Assembly (NCBI GenBank): GCA_019421015.1
Contig: JAHZGC010000007.1
Location: 88,950-152,949 of the forward strand
DNA length: 64,000 bases
Direction of reading: 5' to 3'
From: Coriobacteriaceae bacterium
GTDB lineage: Bacteria > Actinomycetota > Coriobacteriia > Coriobacteriales > UMGS124
The position numbers and the translations under genes are program-made. The notes below the pieces were generated by a model. That model was not told the DNA's origin. It did not search any database and was given only the letters and a program-made list of their open reading frames with translations. Positions within the stretch are counted from its first letter, which is position 1; each line of letters starts with the position of its first letter. This document shows, in pieces, positions 52,132-60,450 of the stretch.

Positions 52132-52938
52132 GAGGGCCACGTCCGTGCCGATCGGCCTCAAAGAGGCCTGCTCGGCAGAAAACTCCATCTCCCGACCGTC
52201 GGGTGCCCGCACCGTGGCGCGCCCCCAGCAGTCGATGCCCGCAAACGTGCCGACGTCCACCGTCGCCCCCGCGGGATCGAGCACGGCCACGGGCTCGCCC
52301 AGCATGGCCAGCGAGTCCGCGTACTCGTCGAGCACCGGCGCCAGAGGCCCCGCGGCCGCACGGCCGCCTCCCAGCGCTGCGGCCCACGCGTCCACGGCCT
52401 CCACGATGCGGCGCTGGAACACCCGGGCGGTGGCCTCCATGTCCCGGGGCTTCTCCCCCAGGGCCTGGGCAACGCAGGAGCGGGGCAGCGCGCGGGGGCT
52501 GTCGAACAGCGCCTGAGCGTCTTCCCCCAACGGCTCCACGTTCAGGCCAACGCCGCATACGGCGTAGAGTCCCGCAGGGCTCGAGCCTGCCTCCACCAGG
52601 ATGCCTGCCAGCTTTCCCTCGTCGAGCACCACGTCGTTGGGCCACTTGAGGGCCGCGGCCCCCACCCCCAGGTCCTCCCGCAACGCATGGAGCACTCCCA
52701 GGGAGCACACGGCGGAGAGGCCCATGAAGAGCTGCATGGGCACCGCCGGCCGCAGCAGCACCGACAGGTACAGGTTGCCGCGGGGGGATACCCAGCCGTG
52801 GCCGCGGCGGCCGCGACCGGCCGTCTGCACGAGCGCCGCCACCGCCGTCCCGTGCGCAGCCCCCTCGTGGGCGAGGGCGCGGACGTCGTCGTTGGTGGAG
52901 CCGGTCTCGTCGAGCATCGTCAGCGCCATGGCGCTCAT
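52129..52938 (-). CDS. birA: Biotin-protein ligase without DNA-binding domain
   Basis: A 269-residue enzyme that attaches biotin to carrier proteins. DETGSTNDDVRALA, QTAGRGRRGHGWVSPRGNLYLSVLLRP (biotinyl-AMP loop) and ALKWPNDVVLDEGKLAGIL are complete, and a C-terminal SH3-like domain follows. There is no N-terminal winged helix, so it cannot repress biotin genes as E. coli BirA does. ATG 52938 overlaps the folPK stop (ATGA) and has GGGAGG. Last gene of folE-folPK-birA. Confidence 0.92.
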   Translation of the reverse strand: MSAMALTMLDETGSTNDDVRALAHEGAAHGTAVAALVQTAGRGRRGHGWVSPRGNLYLSVLLRPAVPMQLFMGLSAVCSLGVLHALREDLGVGAAALKWPNDVVLDEGKLAGILVEAGSSPAGLYAVCGVGLNVEPLGEDAQALFDSPRALPRSCVAQALGEKPRDMEATARVFQRRIVEAVDAWAAALGGGRAAAGPLAPVLDEYADSLAMLGEPVAVLDPAGATVDVGTFAGIDCWGRATVRAPDGREMEFSAEQASLRPIGTDVAL

Positions 52939-54308
52939 GGAATCAGCCTCCCCAGGTCTTCGGTCACCCGTCCCAGCCGCCCCTCGGCCGGCGCGACGGC
53001 AACCCCCTCGCCCACGCAGAACCCCTCGACGTCCCCCACCAGGTCGGCGAGGGGGCGCAGCACGAACTCGCGCTCCCCCATCCGCGGGTGCGGCAGCGTC
53101 AGTCGCGCGCCCGCATGAGCTTCTCCCTCTATCCACAGCAGGTCGAGGTCCAGGGGCCGCGGGCCGTTCACCACCGTGCGCACGCGGCCGGCGCCGGCCT
53201 CGACGGCCAGCAGGGCCTCGAGCAACGCCATGGGGTGCAGCCCCGTGCGCACCTCGAGGACGGCGTTGGCAAAGGAGGGCTGCCCGTCGAGATAGGCCGG
53301 CTCGGTGTCGTACACGTCGCTGGCCGCCACCACGGAGGTGAGGGGCAGCGAGGCGATCGAAGAAACCGCGCCGCGCAGCGCGGCCAGCCGGTCCCCAAGG
53401 TTGGCCCCGAGGGCAATAAAGGCGCGTCGCGGCTCGACGAGACCCCGGCAAGCCGCAAACGTCGCGAGCGCCTCGGCCGTGGCCGCCACGTCGTGGACCC
53501 GCACGACCCGGGCCCCCGCCTCGACGGCCGCCAAGGCCACCCCCACCGACGCCGCGTCACGGCGCAGGGCCGGGTTCGCCCCGCTCAGGGCCCCCACGAA
53601 CCGCTTGCGCGACACCGCGCAGAGGTAGGGGTACCCGAGGCGGGCGAGACGCCCCGTCGCCCGCTGAACCGCCAGGTCCTGGCAGGCGTCGGTCCCAAAG
53701 CCTGGACCGGCGTCGAGGCAGATCCGCTCGCGCGCCACCCCCGCCGCCTCCAGGGCGCAGGCCCCTTTGAGCAGGAACCCCTCCACGTCGGCCACAAAGG
53801 CCTCCGGGTCGCGGGTATGCCCTGCGGGGACGGGCCCGCCCAGGGCGCCGGGTGCCGCATGCATCAGCACGCATCCGCAGTCCCCCGCCGCCACCGCCTC
53901 GACCATCGCCGGGTCCGTAAACCCCGAGACGTCGTTCACGATGCGGGCGCCCGCCTCCAAGGCGGCGACGGCGACCTCGGCATGGCGCGTGTCAATCGAC
54001 ACCAGGGCCCCGGCGGCCGCGAGCTCGCGAACCACGGGCAGCACGCGCTCGCGCTCCTGGGCCGGGTCCACCGCCGTGAAGCCCGGCCGCGTCGACTCCC
54101 CGCCGACGTCCAGAATGTCGGCCCCTTCGTCGAGCAGCCGCATCCCCCAGGCAACGGCCTCGGCCGCCCCGGCGTGGGCGCCCCCGTCGCTAAAGGAGTC
54201 GGGCGTCACGTTCACGACCCCCATCACCCGGGGGCGCCCCAGGTCCAGCACCGTGCCTCCGCACCTCCAGCGGCGGGCCAGCGGCAGACCGCCCTTCCCG
54301 GCGCTCAT
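52935..54308 (-). CDS. Dihydropteroate synthase / HPPK fusion
   Basis: A 457-residue fusion. The FolP half (1-280) shows VMGVVNVTPDSFSDGG, DVGGESTRPG, RIVNDVSGF, DAGPGFGT and AVSRKRFVGALSG. The FolK half (about 290-457) shows FIALGANLGDRLAALRGA, YDTEPAYLDGQPSFANAVLEV, NGPRPLDLDLLWI and LPHPRMGEREFVLRPL. The order FolP-FolK is unlike the common FolB-FolK-FolP order. It carries two successive-path steps of folate synthesis on one chain. ATG 54308 overlaps the folE stop (ATGA) and its own stop overlaps birA. Confidence 0.92.
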   Translation of the reverse strand: MSAGKGGLPLARRWRCGGTVLDLGRPRVMGVVNVTPDSFSDGGAHAGAAEAVAWGMRLLDEGADILDVGGESTRPGFTAVDPAQERERVLPVVRELAAAGALVSIDTRHAEVAVAALEAGARIVNDVSGFTDPAMVEAVAAGDCGCVLMHAAPGALGGPVPAGHTRDPEAFVADVEGFLLKGACALEAAGVARERICLDAGPGFGTDACQDLAVQRATGRLARLGYPYLCAVSRKRFVGALSGANPALRRDAASVGVALAAVEAGARVVRVHDVAATAEALATFAACRGLVEPRRAFIALGANLGDRLAALRGAVSSIASLPLTSVVAASDVYDTEPAYLDGQPSFANAVLEVRTGLHPMALLEALLAVEAGAGRVRTVVNGPRPLDLDLLWIEGEAHAGARLTLPHPRMGEREFVLRPLADLVGDVEGFCVGEGVAVAPAEGRLGRVTEDLGRLIP

Positions 54309-54874
54309 CGGGCGCCCCCAGCGATCAGGGCCGCCACGCGGTCGCGCGCGGCCGAGTCCTCCTCGTAGACGCCGCGGGCGCAGCAGGTCACCGTCTTGGA
54401 GCCCGGCTTGCACACGCCCCGCATGGTCATGCACATGTGCTCAGCCTCGAGCTGCACAAAGACGCCCCGGGGGGAGAGCCCCGCCACGACGGCGTCGGCC
54501 ACCTGGGCCGTCAGGCGCTCCTGCAGCTGCAGCCGGCGCGCATAGGCCTCAACGCAGCGCGCGAGCTTGCTCAGGCCGCACACCCTGCCGTCCGCCCCCG
54601 GCAGGTAGGCCACGTGGGCCACGCCGTAAAACGGCAGCAGGTGATGCTCGCACAGGGAGTAGAACGGTATGTCGCGCACCAGCACCACGTCGCGGTGTTC
54701 GGCGGCGAACGACACCTCGAAGAGCTCGGCGGGGTCCTTTGCCGCTCCCCCGCAGACCTCCTCCCACGCCCGGGCAACGCGGGCAGGCGTGTCGAGCAGG
54801 CCCTCGCGGCCGACGTCCTCGCCGGCGCCCTCCAGGATGAGCCGCACGCCCCGCTCGATTTTCTCCCGATCCAC
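54305..54874 (-). CDS. folE: GTP cyclohydrolase I
   Basis: A 189-residue enzyme making dihydroneopterin triphosphate from GTP, first step of folate synthesis. RDIPFYSLCEHHLLPFYGVAHVAYLPG holds zinc ligands Cys and His, QERLTAQVADAV and VFVQLEAEHMCMTMRGVCKPGSKTVT the second Cys. GAGGAGGAA precedes ATG 54874. It starts the folE-folPK-birA operon; no folB gene is present in the window. Confidence 0.94.
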   Translation of the reverse strand: MDREKIERGVRLILEGAGEDVGREGLLDTPARVARAWEEVCGGAAKDPAELFEVSFAAEHRDVVLVRDIPFYSLCEHHLLPFYGVAHVAYLPGADGRVCGLSKLARCVEAYARRLQLQERLTAQVADAVVAGLSPRGVFVQLEAEHMCMTMRGVCKPGSKTVTCCARGVYEEDSAARDRVAALIAGGAR

Positions 54875-54997
54875 CGGTTCCTCCTCAATCTTTGCCCCGC
54901 ACCGCCCTCAGCGGCCGCATGTCGGTATCGGGGCATTGTACCAGTCGTTGCAGACGCCCCCTCCGCAAGCGCCCGATACACAAACGTCGCGCGAGCC

Positions 54998-55006
54998 TGC
55001 TATCAT
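54998..55006 (+). promoter_or_regulatory. Extended -10 promoter of the exonuclease gene
   Basis: TGCTATCAT combines TGn with a TATCAT -10 box, about 40 bases before the ATG at 55047. No clear -35 box is seen. Confidence 0.45.
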
Positions 55007-55046
55007 GCCATCGTCGATACCGCCCAACCCAAGGAGTCTGCCGCCC

Positions 55047-55835
55047 ATGAACGAGGAGTCCTACGCCACGCGCCTGGTGAGCTGGAACGTGAACGGCCTG
55101 CGGGCCGTCATGAAGAAGGGCTTCCCCCAGATCTTCTCGGAGTTCGGGGCCGACGTGGTGGCGCTTCAGGAGACCAAGCTCCAAGACGCCGACCGCGCCA
55201 AGCTCGACCTGGAGACCCTGCTGCCCGGCTACCACCAGACGTGGAACTACGCCGAGCGCAAGGGGTACTCGGGAACGGCGGTCTTCAGCCGTGAGGAGCC
55301 CCGCAGCGTCCGGTACGGCTTTGAGGAGAACCCCGACGACGAGGGCCGCATCTGCGCCCTCGAGTTCGACCGCTACTGGTTCGTGAACGTCTACACGCCC
55401 AACGCCCAGGACGGCCTCAAGCGACTGGACTACCGCATGGCCTGGGACGACGAGTTCCGCCGCTTCCTGTGCGACTTGGCGGCCCACAAGCCCGTGGTGG
55501 CCTGCGGCGACTTCAACGTGGCCCACCAGGAGATCGACCTCAAGAACCCGGGCCCCAACCGCGGCAACGCGGGCTTCTCAGACGAGGAGCGCGCCAAGTT
55601 CACCGACCTGCTGGGCGCCGGCTTCACCGACACCTTTCGCCTGGTGCACCCCCACGAGACGGGCACCTACAGCTGGTGGAGCTACCGCTTCAACGCCCGG
55701 GCCAACAATGCCGGCTGGCGCATCGACTACTTCCTGGTGAGCAACAGCGTGGCCGGCCGCGTCTCCGACGCGCGCATCCTCAACCACGTCTACGGCAGCG
55801 ACCACTGCCCCGTCCAGCTCGACATCGTCCTATAG
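55047..55835 (+). CDS. xth: Exodeoxyribonuclease III / AP endonuclease
   Basis: A 262-residue EEP-fold nuclease. LVSWNVNGLRAVMKKGF, VALQETKLQ (metal Glu), YTPNAQ, CGDFNVAHQEIDLKNP, TYSWWSYRFNARANNAGWRIDYFLVS and YGSDHCPV (catalytic Asp-His pair) are complete. It cuts at abasic sites in base excision repair. AAGGAG lies ten bases before the ATG; no repair gene is adjacent. Confidence 0.93.
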   Translation: MNEESYATRLVSWNVNGLRAVMKKGFPQIFSEFGADVVALQETKLQDADRAKLDLETLLPGYHQTWNYAERKGYSGTAVFSREEPRSVRYGFEENPDDEGRICALEFDRYWFVNVYTPNAQDGLKRLDYRMAWDDEFRRFLCDLAAHKPVVACGDFNVAHQEIDLKNPGPNRGNAGFSDEERAKFTDLLGAGFTDTFRLVHPHETGTYSWWSYRFNARANNAGWRIDYFLVSNSVAGRVSDARILNHVYGSDHCPVQLDIVL

Positions 55836-55914
55836 GCCGCAAGAACCCACCGTCCAGGCCAGGGGAAGAAGCCCCCCCCGAGGCCCCTCTCCCCTCTCAA
55901 GGCAAGGAGCTCCC

Positions 55915-57243
55915 ATGTCGATCGACCCCACCACCTATCGAGCGATCGTAGGCCTGCTCGACCGCGAGCTCGTGTGCGCGCTGGGCTGCACCGAGCCCAT
56001 CGCCCTCGCCTACGGATCGGCCCTCGCCGCCGCCGCCCTCGGCGAACCCGCCGAGCACCTGCACGTGCGCTGCAGCGGCAACATCATCAAGAACGTCAAG
56101 GGCGTCTCGGTGCCCAACGCCGAAGGCATGAAGGGCGTGGAGTGCGCCGCCGTGCTCGGCTGCCTGGTGGGCGACCCCGAGCGGCGCCTCGAGGTGCTCG
56201 AGGCCGTGACTCACCAGGACGTGCTCCGTGCCAAGGACCTCATCGCGCAGGGGTTCTGCACCGTGGAGCTGGTCGAGGAGGTGCCCAACCTCTACATCGT
56301 GGTCGACGCCCGCGGGACGTCTCACACCGCCAGCGCGACCCTGCGCGACCGGCACACCAACGTGGTCGCCCTGGAGCGCGACGGTGCGCCCGTGACCTGC
56401 GGGCCCCTGGGAACCCACGTGTGCTGCGAGGAGGCTGCGGCCGCGGCCTGCGACACCTCCAAGAAGACCGACCTGCTCACCATGGAGGTCATCTGCACCT
56501 TTGCCCGCGAGGTCGATCCCGCAGACGTGCGCGAGGTCCTGGACCGTCAGATCGCCTGCAACAGCGCCATCGCCCGCGAGGGGCTCGACGGCCACTGGGG
56601 CAGCGAGGTGGGCCGCACGATCCTGGCCACCCGGCCGGCCGACGTCGTGACCCGCATGCGCGCCCGCAGCGCCGCCGGCAGCGACGCCCGCATGGGCGGC
56701 TGCTCCCTGCCCGTGGTCATCAACTCGGGCTCGGGCAACCAGGGCATGACGGTCTCGCTGCCCGTGATCGAGTACGCCGAGACCATCCGCGCGAGCCACG
56801 AGGACCTGCTGCGGGCCCTGTGCATCTCGAACCTCACGGCGCTCCACCTCAAGCACTACATCGGCAGCCTCTCGGCCTTCTGTGGCGTGGTGTGCGCGGC
56901 TGCGGGGGCCGGCGCGGCCGTGACCTATCTGGCCGGCGGCACCGACGACCAGATAGGGTCCACCGTGATCAACACCATCGCCAACGTGGGCGGCATCGTG
57001 TGCGACGGCGCCAAGGCCAGCTGCGCCGCCAAGATCGCCAGCTCCGTGGACGCCGCCATGATCGGCCACAGCATGGCCATGCTCGACGGCGGCTTCTGCG
57101 CCGGTGACGGCCTGGTGCAGGACACCGTGGAGGCCACCATCATGTCGATGGGCTATGTGGGCCGCGTGGGCATGCACTCGACCGACGTCGAGATCCTCAA
57201 CATCATGATCGGCAAGACGTGCCTGGAGGAGATGGGCTGCTAG
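55915..57243 (+). CDS. L-cysteine desulfidase family protein
   Basis: A 442-residue protein of the CyuA/UPF0597 family, related to the L-serine dehydratase alpha fold. LVCALGCTEPIALAYGSA at the start, SGNIIKNVKGVSVPN, VINSGSGNQGMTVSLPV and the late cysteines in GGIVCDGAKASCAAKIASSVDAA (with Cys of CTEP) fit a 4Fe-4S cluster. The enzyme breaks L-cysteine to pyruvate, ammonia and sulfide. AAGGAG precedes the ATG. It follows xth by 79 bases. Palindromic element B lies between this gene and the convergent FBPase gene. Confidence 0.9.
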   Translation: MSIDPTTYRAIVGLLDRELVCALGCTEPIALAYGSALAAAALGEPAEHLHVRCSGNIIKNVKGVSVPNAEGMKGVECAAVLGCLVGDPERRLEVLEAVTHQDVLRAKDLIAQGFCTVELVEEVPNLYIVVDARGTSHTASATLRDRHTNVVALERDGAPVTCGPLGTHVCCEEAAAAACDTSKKTDLLTMEVICTFAREVDPADVREVLDRQIACNSAIAREGLDGHWGSEVGRTILATRPADVVTRMRARSAAGSDARMGGCSLPVVINSGSGNQGMTVSLPVIEYAETIRASHEDLLRALCISNLTALHLKHYIGSLSAFCGVVCAAAGAGAAVTYLAGGTDDQIGSTVINTIANVGGIVCDGAKASCAAKIASSVDAAMIGHSMAMLDGGFCAGDGLVQDTVEATIMSMGYVGRVGMHSTDVEILNIMIGKTCLEEMGC

Positions 57244-57304
57244 TCATGGTGCGCACGTTCTTTAAGGCCGTACCGGCGCCCGAGGGCGACGACCAATGGC
57301 TACT

Positions 57305-57412
57305 CTAGAGCATTTTGAGAAAGTCCCTGCACAAGGCGCGTCGGGGCGCGGTGTGCTAGGGCACATAAGCCCCGGCGCAACGCGGTGCAGGACTTTATTC
57401 AAAATGCTCTAG
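57305..57412. repeat. Palindromic element copy B (variable-arm family)
   Basis: Arms CTAGAGCATTTTGA and complement (57305-57318 and 57399-57412) extend inward to AAGT-CCTGCAC. The interior is GCGTTGCG, TTATGTGCCCTAGCACACCGCG and GCGCCTTG on the minus strand. It fills the gap between convergent genes, and its right arm encodes the last five residues (LEHFE) and the TAA stop of the FBPase gene. Confidence 0.9.
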
Positions 57413-58924
57413 CATCTCGACCGTATGCTCCGCATCGGCTGCCGAGGCCTCCACGGCGTCGCATCCCGGGAACTCCCCGTGGGTGACCAGGCGTAGCCCC
57501 GCGCCGTCGCCCAGCAGCGTGTAGCCCGCGATGCCCGTGGTCTTGCGGTAGGCAAAGCACAGGCCGCCGTCGATCACGACCCGGCACCCTCCCCCGCGCA
57601 CGGGTTTTTCGCCCTTGGGCAGCTTCACGGGCGTGTGGCCGTTCACGATGCGCCCGCGCTCGGGATCCACCCCGAACGCGGCGAGGACGGCCTTGCAGGG
57701 GGCCGCGTCCTCCCTGGTCAGCGCGTAATAGGGGTCCTCGGGCTCCTTCCACGTGGCCTTGTCCTCGATGTAGGTGCGCTCGAAGGTCTTGACCACACGG
57801 CCGGCAAAGGTCGACTGCCAGCCGCACCACAGCTGCCCCATCCAGTCGAGCGCCCACCGGTCGCGCTCGGTCCACGCGCGGCGGCACAGGCCATCCACCC
57901 AGTCGAGCAGCTCCTTGCCGGCATAGACGCCCTCGCCGCAGTCCACCGCCGCAAACGTGCCGTCCTCCTCCAGCGGCACGCAGCCGTGGAACGCCAGTAG
58001 GTCTCCGGTCTTCTCGTACACCGAGCCGTGGTCGTACAGCCACTGCACCTGCTCGCGCAGGCGCTCGCTGCCCGTGAAGGCCGCCACCAGACCGTCGAGC
58101 ACCCGCTGCTCGTCGACGCTCAACGCATAGGGGTCGGCGGCGTCGAACGTGGGGAAGTCCACCGTCTTGAGCGGCTGCTCTACGCCGTAGACCGGCACCA
58201 CCCCGCGCTCGAGGTCCATGGCGCCCCAGAGCAGACGGTCCTCCATGGCCCACTCAGGGTGGCGCATCACGGCCTGGCCCTCCACCTTGAAGAGGATGGC
58301 CGAGATGGCCTTCATGGCGGGCGTCATCACGCCGTCGTCGGCATAGAGGGCTTCTCCCAAGGCGAACAGCGGCTGGAGGTCGATACCGTAGCCCTCCTCG
58401 AACTGAGCCACGTTGCCGTACTTCACATTGTTGCGCACACAGGTCGCAATGCACACCGGGTCGCCGGCAGCCGCCCCCATCCAGCAGACATCGTGGTTGC
58501 CCCACTGCACGCTGGCCCCGGGAATGCCCATAAGCACCTGCGCCACCTCGTCGCCGCGGCTGCCGCGGTCCCACAGGTCGCCCACCAGGTGAAACCGCCC
58601 GGTGCCATGGGCGCGCACACGGCGCGCCAGGTCATCAAAGTCCGCGCTGCCCGTCCGCTCCGGGTAGTACAGCGCGCAGCACAGGGCGTCGGCCTGAATG
58701 TGGTCGAGAAGGTCGCCACACACACGCTCCACCAGAGCCCGGGTCTCCCCCGAAGCCGAGCGCACCAGGTGCTCAAAGGCCGGCGCGTCGCCGTGGATGT
58801 CGCTCATGTACGAGTCGGCCACCCCCGGCTCGGCCTCCAGGGCCGCCTCCAGGCGCGCGGTGCAGGCGTCGAGCAGCGGGACGTCAAGCGGGGCGATGGT
58901 CAAAGGGGCAGCGACATTCGACAC
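57395..58924 (-). CDS. Class III fructose-1,6-bisphosphatase, shortened
   Basis: A 509-residue protein of the calcineurin-like phosphatase fold: SDIHGD, VGDLWDRG, WGNHDVCWMGAAAGD, and late NGHTPVKLPKGEKPVRGGG with VIDGGLCFAYRKTTGIAGYTL are typical of class III FBPase, a gluconeogenic enzyme. Family members usually have about 640-670 residues, so this is a compact form. GTG 58924 has GGGAGG six bases upstream; a TTG two codons before is less likely. The final LEHFE is encoded by palindromic element B. Confidence 0.88.
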   Translation of the reverse strand: MSNVAAPLTIAPLDVPLLDACTARLEAALEAEPGVADSYMSDIHGDAPAFEHLVRSASGETRALVERVCGDLLDHIQADALCCALYYPERTGSADFDDLARRVRAHGTGRFHLVGDLWDRGSRGDEVAQVLMGIPGASVQWGNHDVCWMGAAAGDPVCIATCVRNNVKYGNVAQFEEGYGIDLQPLFALGEALYADDGVMTPAMKAISAILFKVEGQAVMRHPEWAMEDRLLWGAMDLERGVVPVYGVEQPLKTVDFPTFDAADPYALSVDEQRVLDGLVAAFTGSERLREQVQWLYDHGSVYEKTGDLLAFHGCVPLEEDGTFAAVDCGEGVYAGKELLDWVDGLCRRAWTERDRWALDWMGQLWCGWQSTFAGRVVKTFERTYIEDKATWKEPEDPYYALTREDAAPCKAVLAAFGVDPERGRIVNGHTPVKLPKGEKPVRGGGCRVVIDGGLCFAYRKTTGIAGYTLLGDGAGLRLVTHGEFPGCDAVEASAADAEHTVEMLEHFE

Positions 58925-58960
58925 GAACAACCTCCCGGTCGGGGCAACAGTATGCCGACC

Positions 58961-58966
58961 AGTATA
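58961..58966 (-). promoter_or_regulatory. Probable -10 box of the FBPase gene
   Basis: TATACT on the minus strand lies about 37 bases before the GTG start. A poor -35 candidate (TTTGCG) sits 15 bases upstream, so the call rests on the -10 only. Confidence 0.35.
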
Positions 58967-59022
58967 GCGCTCGCCGCCACCCGCAAAGCGCGCTCCTGTG
59001 ACCGGGATGGCCCAAGAGCCCC

Positions 59023-60222
59023 CTAGCAGTCGGCCACAGGCCCGCGCGCGCCGCGCCCGTCGGTCGCCGGCACACCCGTCTCGAGCGGGCAGCCCTCAAG
59101 CGCCTTCAGGTCGACCGGCAGCCCGTTCTCGTCGAGCTCGCGACCCTCCTCGCGGGCCTCGCGGGCCACCACGGCCTTCATCGAGGCAATGGCGCACTCG
59201 AGCATGGAGTCGTCGGGCTCGTTGGTGGTGATGAGCTGCATGGCCATGCCCGGCGCCAGCACCACCTTGACCAGCGGGTTGTCGGGATGGCTCCCGGCCC
59301 AGCGTACCGTGACCTCGTAGGCAACCCCTGCCACCACCGGCAGCAGGATCAGGCGGGAGAGCACCACCACGGCAAAGCGGCCCGGACCGCCCTGCAACCC
59401 CAGAGACTCCGCCACCAGGTCGGTGGGAAACACCGTGAACACGATGATCGAGATGAGCAGCGTCATGATGATGAACGCCGTACCGCACCGCACGTGTTGG
59501 CGTGAGAAGCTCCGACAGTTCTCTGGCGTCAGAGGCAGCCCATGCTCCAGGCAGTGGATCGTCTTGTGCTCGGCCCCGTGGTAGCTGAACATACGCTTGA
59601 TGTCGGGCATGAACCCGATCAGCCACATATAGAGGATAAACACGCCGGCGCGCAGGATGCCGTCGACCAGGTTCCACGCAAGCATGTTCTCACGGGTGTA
59701 GTCGCCGATCACCAGGTTGGTGATGCCCGCCGGGGCAAGGACAAACAGCGCCACACCGAGCACCACGCCCACAACCATGGAGACCATCATCCAGCCAGAC
59801 AGCCCCTTTTCCTCGGCCTCCTTCGTGGCCGCCTCCTTCTCGGCGGCAAGCTGGGCCTCCATCTCGGCGCGCGCCCTCTCCTGATCCTCGGCGCTCATCT
59901 GGGCGATGCGGGCCGACTCCTTGGGGTCGTCTTCCTCAAAGTCGTAGGCGTGGGCCGCCGTGATCCCCATGGCTTTGAACTGCAGTATGAGCGACTCGAC
60001 AAGCGAGACGCACCCGCGAACCAACGGCCAGCGACGCCACTGTTGCTTCTTGCCATAGCCGGGTACATCATGCTCTTCTACATAGATGGACCCGTCGGGC
60101 TCGCGAACCGCCACAGCCCAGCTGTACTTGCCGCGCATCATCACACCTTCGAGCATGGCGGCACCGCCGATGTGCGTCTGGAACAGCTCCCCGTCGGCAC
60201 CGGTCCCCTTCTTGTCAGACAT
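59023..60222 (-). CDS. YqhQ-like DUF1385 membrane protein
   Basis: A 399-residue protein with about five membrane segments. GGAAMLEGVMMRGKYSWAVAVR, RGCVSLVESLILQFKAM, MFSYHGAEHKTIHCLEHG, RCGTAFIIMTLLI and APGMAMQLITTNEPDDSMLECAIASM are the DUF1385/YqhQ motifs; the histidines in HGAEHKTIH could bind a metal. An insertion rich in Glu/Ala (about 80-125) is probably a coiled coil. The function is unknown. ATG 60222 has GAGAGGAA at good distance. Confidence 0.85.
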   Translation of the reverse strand: MSDKKGTGADGELFQTHIGGAAMLEGVMMRGKYSWAVAVREPDGSIYVEEHDVPGYGKKQQWRRWPLVRGCVSLVESLILQFKAMGITAAHAYDFEEDDPKESARIAQMSAEDQERARAEMEAQLAAEKEAATKEAEEKGLSGWMMVSMVVGVVLGVALFVLAPAGITNLVIGDYTRENMLAWNLVDGILRAGVFILYMWLIGFMPDIKRMFSYHGAEHKTIHCLEHGLPLTPENCRSFSRQHVRCGTAFIIMTLLISIIVFTVFPTDLVAESLGLQGGPGRFAVVVLSRLILLPVVAGVAYEVTVRWAGSHPDNPLVKVVLAPGMAMQLITTNEPDDSMLECAIASMKAVVAREAREEGRELDENGLPVDLKALEGCPLETGVPATDGRGARGPVADC

Positions 60223-60373
60223 GGGCACGTTCCTCTCATAGGCCGAAAACCCAGGTCCCGGCCCTCGTTTTTTGCATAGGGCATCAGGTTACTCGCTTCT
60301 TGGCCGAAGCGAAACCCCCTTGGGCGCTTTGCCCGCGGGTTCACACGCGTCAGGCGCTCCCCAACGCAAAAAA

Positions 60374-60399
60374 CGCCCGTCCCCGAATGGGAACGGGCG
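60374..60399 (-). terminator. Intrinsic terminator after the radical SAM gene
   Basis: CGCCCGTTCCC pairs with GGGGACGGGCG around a small loop and is followed on the minus strand by TTTTTTG, 51 bases past the stop. Confidence 0.85.
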
Positions 60400-60450
60400 C
60401 CGAAACGTGTCTTTTCCAAAGCGTTCCTTTTGCCCTGCGGCGCGCACCCC

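Noticed and set aside
52939..53451. N-terminal DNA-binding extension of birA
   Set aside because: The frame is open upstream, but this region is the FolK end of the overlapping gene in another frame; the extra sequence is Arg/Gly/Pro-rich and has no winged-helix pattern.
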